NCBI GenBank assembly: GCA_900550495.1 | Contig: URSJ01000011.1 | Location: forward strand, 1-33,315 | DNA: 33,315 nt | Source of the DNA: an uncultured Rickettsiales bacterium | GTDB taxonomy: Bacteria > Pseudomonadota > Alphaproteobacteria > Rs-D84 | Reading direction: 5' to 3' | Part shown: one piece after another, positions 31,373 through 33,315 of the stretch | Numbering within the stretch: position 1 is the first letter of the stretch | Layout of the letters: every line of letters begins with the position of its first letter | Position numbers and translations under genes: made by a program | The notes under the pieces: model-generated | What the model saw: only the letters and a program-made list of their open reading frames with translations | Databases searched by the model: none | Told to the model about the DNA's origin: nothing

Positions 31373-33130
31373 ATGAAAGAATATATTTTACCATTTCGTG
31401 ATTTAGTGGTCCATCCCGGCGTTACAGCACCGGTGTATGTTGATAACCCCCAGTCTTTGGCGTGTATCGAGGCTGCCGTGGCAAACGGTGGACGTGTTGT
31501 TTTAACACCACAGCATTCGTGGGCATATCCATCGGCACCTGATGATATTTACACCGTTGGCACAATCGGCGACATTGCGCACGTATTGCGTATGCCAGAC
31601 GGTTCGGCGCATGTAATCATATTGACTACGCATGCAGTAAATTTGCACGACATCAACGTGACAAATGGTCTGTTTATGGCCGAAACCAGCAAAATTGAAA
31701 TCGCACCCGATGATACAGCAGAACAAACACTGGCATTGCGTGATAAAATCGCTGAAAATATGCAGTCGTTGTCGGGTGTCCGCAAATTCAAAATGGACAG
31801 ATTGCGCGGTATTATCCAAAACTATCCAATGGGCGCATTTGTTGACACAGTTGTCCAGATGACTGGACTGGATACAGATGTTGCGGTTCGTGTATTATCT
31901 GCGACCAGCTGGTCAGACAAATTAATGATTTTGTTGGAACAAATTAATTTAATGCTGGCAACCGCAAAAATCGAAGATTCAATAAATCGCCGTATTCAAC
32001 AACAGATGGAACGTGGCCGTCGCGAGGCTATATTGCAAGAAAAAATGCGTGCTATTCAGCATGAAATGGGCGAAGACAGTGACGAAATGGACGCCGAGAA
32101 TATGCGCAAACGCATAGAACGTGCCGGGTTGCCTAACGATGTGCGTGACAAAGCAATGACCGAATGGCGACGTATGCGTTCAATGGCACCGATGTCAAAC
32201 GATAGCGCGTTGTTAAAGTCGTATTTAGACGAATTGTTGTCTATGCCGTGGAACAAATCAGATAAATCGACAATTGATTTAAACGTTGCACGCGGTGTAT
32301 TGGACAGTGACCATTCTGGCATGCAACCAATCAAGGAACGCATTTTGGAACACATTGCTGTTATGAAAAAGACCGGTAAAAACCAAGGCAGCATTCTGTG
32401 TTTGGTTGGTGCGCCAGGCGTTGGTAAAACTTCGCTTGGAAAATCGGTTGCACGCGCACTGGGTCGCAAATATCAACGTATATCATTGGGTGGCATTTCA
32501 GACGAAGCGCATTTCCGTGGTCATCGCAAGACATACATTGGGGCTCAGACAGGCCGCATTATGGACGCGCTAAAACGGTGCAAGGCAAATAATCCCGTCA
32601 TAGTCCTAGACGAAATTGATAAAATGGGGCGCGATTGGCGTGGCGACCCAGAAGCAGCGTTGCTGGAAATTTTGGATCCAGAACAAAACAAAACGTTCCG
32701 TGACCATTATTTGGAAGTCGATTTTGACTTGTCTAATGTAATGTTTATCGCAACTGCTAACAGTTTGAATATGTCAAACGCCTTGAAAGACCGTATGGAA
32801 ATTATCGAAATTCCGGGATATGGCGAAGATGACAAGATTCAGATTGCACGTGAACATCTGATTAAACGGGCGGCGCATGACACTGGCTGGGACGTCGACA
32901 ATATTGTGATTAATGATGACGCGCTGCGTCATCTGATACGCAATTATACGTCCGAACAAGGTGTTCGTGAATTGCAACGCGAGTTGACAGCGATTTTACG
33001 TCGTGCGCTATTACTGAACGACGGCGACGACGTTAAAACAGAATTCACAATTTCAAAAATTGATGAATTGTTGGCCGCCCACAAATCTGCCGGATTTTCA
33101 AAACGTATTGGATTTGGTGTGCGGATATAG
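31373..33130 (+). CDS. lon: Lon-like AAA+ ATPase lacking the protease domain
   Basis: This 585-aa protein matches Lon over its first three-quarters. The substrate-binding LON domain starts MKEYILPFRDLVVHPGVTAPVYV. A helical linker with RREAILQEKMRAIQHEMGED follows. The AAA+ module has Walker A GAPGVGKT (346-353), GISDEAHFRGHRKTYIGAQTGRI, Walker B with Asp413-Glu414 and LLEILDPEQNKTFRDHYLEVDFDLS, and ends with the small domain YTSEQGVRELQRELTAILRRALL. It stops after RIGFGVRI, exactly where Lon normally enters its Ser-Lys protease domain (about 200 aa). No protease sequence is readable in any frame before the window ends. It may be a chaperone-like unfoldase. Confidence 0.93.
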   Translation: MKEYILPFRDLVVHPGVTAPVYVDNPQSLACIEAAVANGGRVVLTPQHSWAYPSAPDDIYTVGTIGDIAHVLRMPDGSAHVIILTTHAVNLHDINVTNGLFMAETSKIEIAPDDTAEQTLALRDKIAENMQSLSGVRKFKMDRLRGIIQNYPMGAFVDTVVQMTGLDTDVAVRVLSATSWSDKLMILLEQINLMLATAKIEDSINRRIQQQMERGRREAILQEKMRAIQHEMGEDSDEMDAENMRKRIERAGLPNDVRDKAMTEWRRMRSMAPMSNDSALLKSYLDELLSMPWNKSDKSTIDLNVARGVLDSDHSGMQPIKERILEHIAVMKKTGKNQGSILCLVGAPGVGKTSLGKSVARALGRKYQRISLGGISDEAHFRGHRKTYIGAQTGRIMDALKRCKANNPVIVLDEIDKMGRDWRGDPEAALLEILDPEQNKTFRDHYLEVDFDLSNVMFIATANSLNMSNALKDRMEIIEIPGYGEDDKIQIAREHLIKRAAHDTGWDVDNIVINDDALRHLIRNYTSEQGVRELQRELTAILRRALLLNDGDDVKTEFTISKIDELLAAHKSAGFSKRIGFGVRI

Positions 33131-33140
33131 GATGAAATAA

Positions 33141-33315
33141 ATGATACTGGTTATAAACACATCGGGGAATGATTTGGAATTTGTCCTGGGCGACAAGTAT
33201 GCCCGTATTCCGGTTGAAAAACAATCTTTGGCATTGCCAACTGAATGCGAAAAGTTTATGCGCCAAAGTGGCCATTATCCGCGGCCCGGGCCGTTTTACC
33301 GGCATACGCATTTCG
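33141..33315 (+). CDS. tsaB: TsaB, partial at window edge and possibly frameshifted
   Basis: TsaB is the partner and activator of TsaD in t6A37 synthesis. The start MILVINTSGNDLEFVLG fits the ASKHA phosphate-1 strand. In the opening frame the translation turns unnatural after MRQSG, but the +1 frame (from about 33262) reads AKVAIIRGPGRFTGIRIS, which is the TsaB signature GPGSFTGLRIG. A frameshift or small deletion therefore lies at about 33245-33270, unless the assembly is wrong there. The distance from ALP to GPG is also shorter than normal. It starts 10 bp after the lon-like gene and is probably in its operon. Confidence 0.7.
   Translation, partial: MILVINTSGNDLEFVLGDKYARIPVEKQSLALPTECEKFMRQSGHYPRPGPFYRHTHF

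Overview
The window reads as a chromosomal stretch of an alphaproteobacterium, probably an uncultured, host- or anoxia-associated lineage with a compact genome. Several independent signals support this: a circularly permuted (two-piece) tmRNA gene, a DUF2155 protein, a TrcR/DUF1013 cell-cycle regulator, an AddA-type repair helicase, an rpsP-rimM-trmD operon and an IHF-beta gene. A rubrerythrin and a non-classical CysRS hint at a low-oxygen life and some gene exchange. The placement is inference from gene content; no database search was run.

Layout. 1-1800 holds the leftward rpsP-rimM-trmD operon. 1870-6610 is a rightward run: two predicted lipoproteins (one a DUF1460-type peptidoglycan hydrolase), DUF2155, tsaD, an unknown protein and xseA. 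6613-11364 is leftward DNA repair: recN, a detached RecB-type nuclease and the AddA helicase. 11446-13371 is a long membrane-anchored coiled-coil protein. 13401-20996 is leftward: a guanylate-kinase-like protein, rpoD, trcR, cysS, tRNA-Ser(GCU), a fused accD-accA gene, ihfB and an alkyltransferase-like protein. 21064-25208 carries tRNA-Ser(CGA) with a degenerate downstream repeat, a tiny protein, a Tat-exported amidase, a frameshifted glycosyltransferase-like gene and a Cys-rich secreted protein. 25326-28300 carries prfB with its programmed frameshift, an APH-like pseudokinase with a broken relative, and tRNA-Arg(CCG) followed by 180-bp tandem repeats. 28371 to the end carries a lipoprotein, rubrerythrin, obg, the permuted ssrA, a small membrane protein, a Lon-like ATPase without a protease domain, and the start of tsaB.

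Cross-cutting patterns. (1) tRNA-Ser(CGA) and tRNA-Arg(CCG) are followed by related elements of about 130-140 nt. Each element regenerates the tRNA 3' tail and terminator, giving arrays with the architecture of the E. coli tyrT/rtT repeats. (2) At least seven protein genes have an ATG only 6-9 nt after a good -10 box, predicting leaderless or nearly leaderless mRNAs. (3) All four stable-RNA genes use the same -35 hexamer, TTGCAA, with TATAAT and a 16-17 bp spacer; one such palindromic hexamer is shared by two divergent promoters. (4) The primary sigma factor has lost the first Trp of its region 2.4 Trp dyad. (5) Domain rearrangements are frequent: AccDA fused, AddA split, Lon without protease. 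The window holds nearly all housekeeping genes; the tRNA-tail repeat family is the best candidate for something undescribed.
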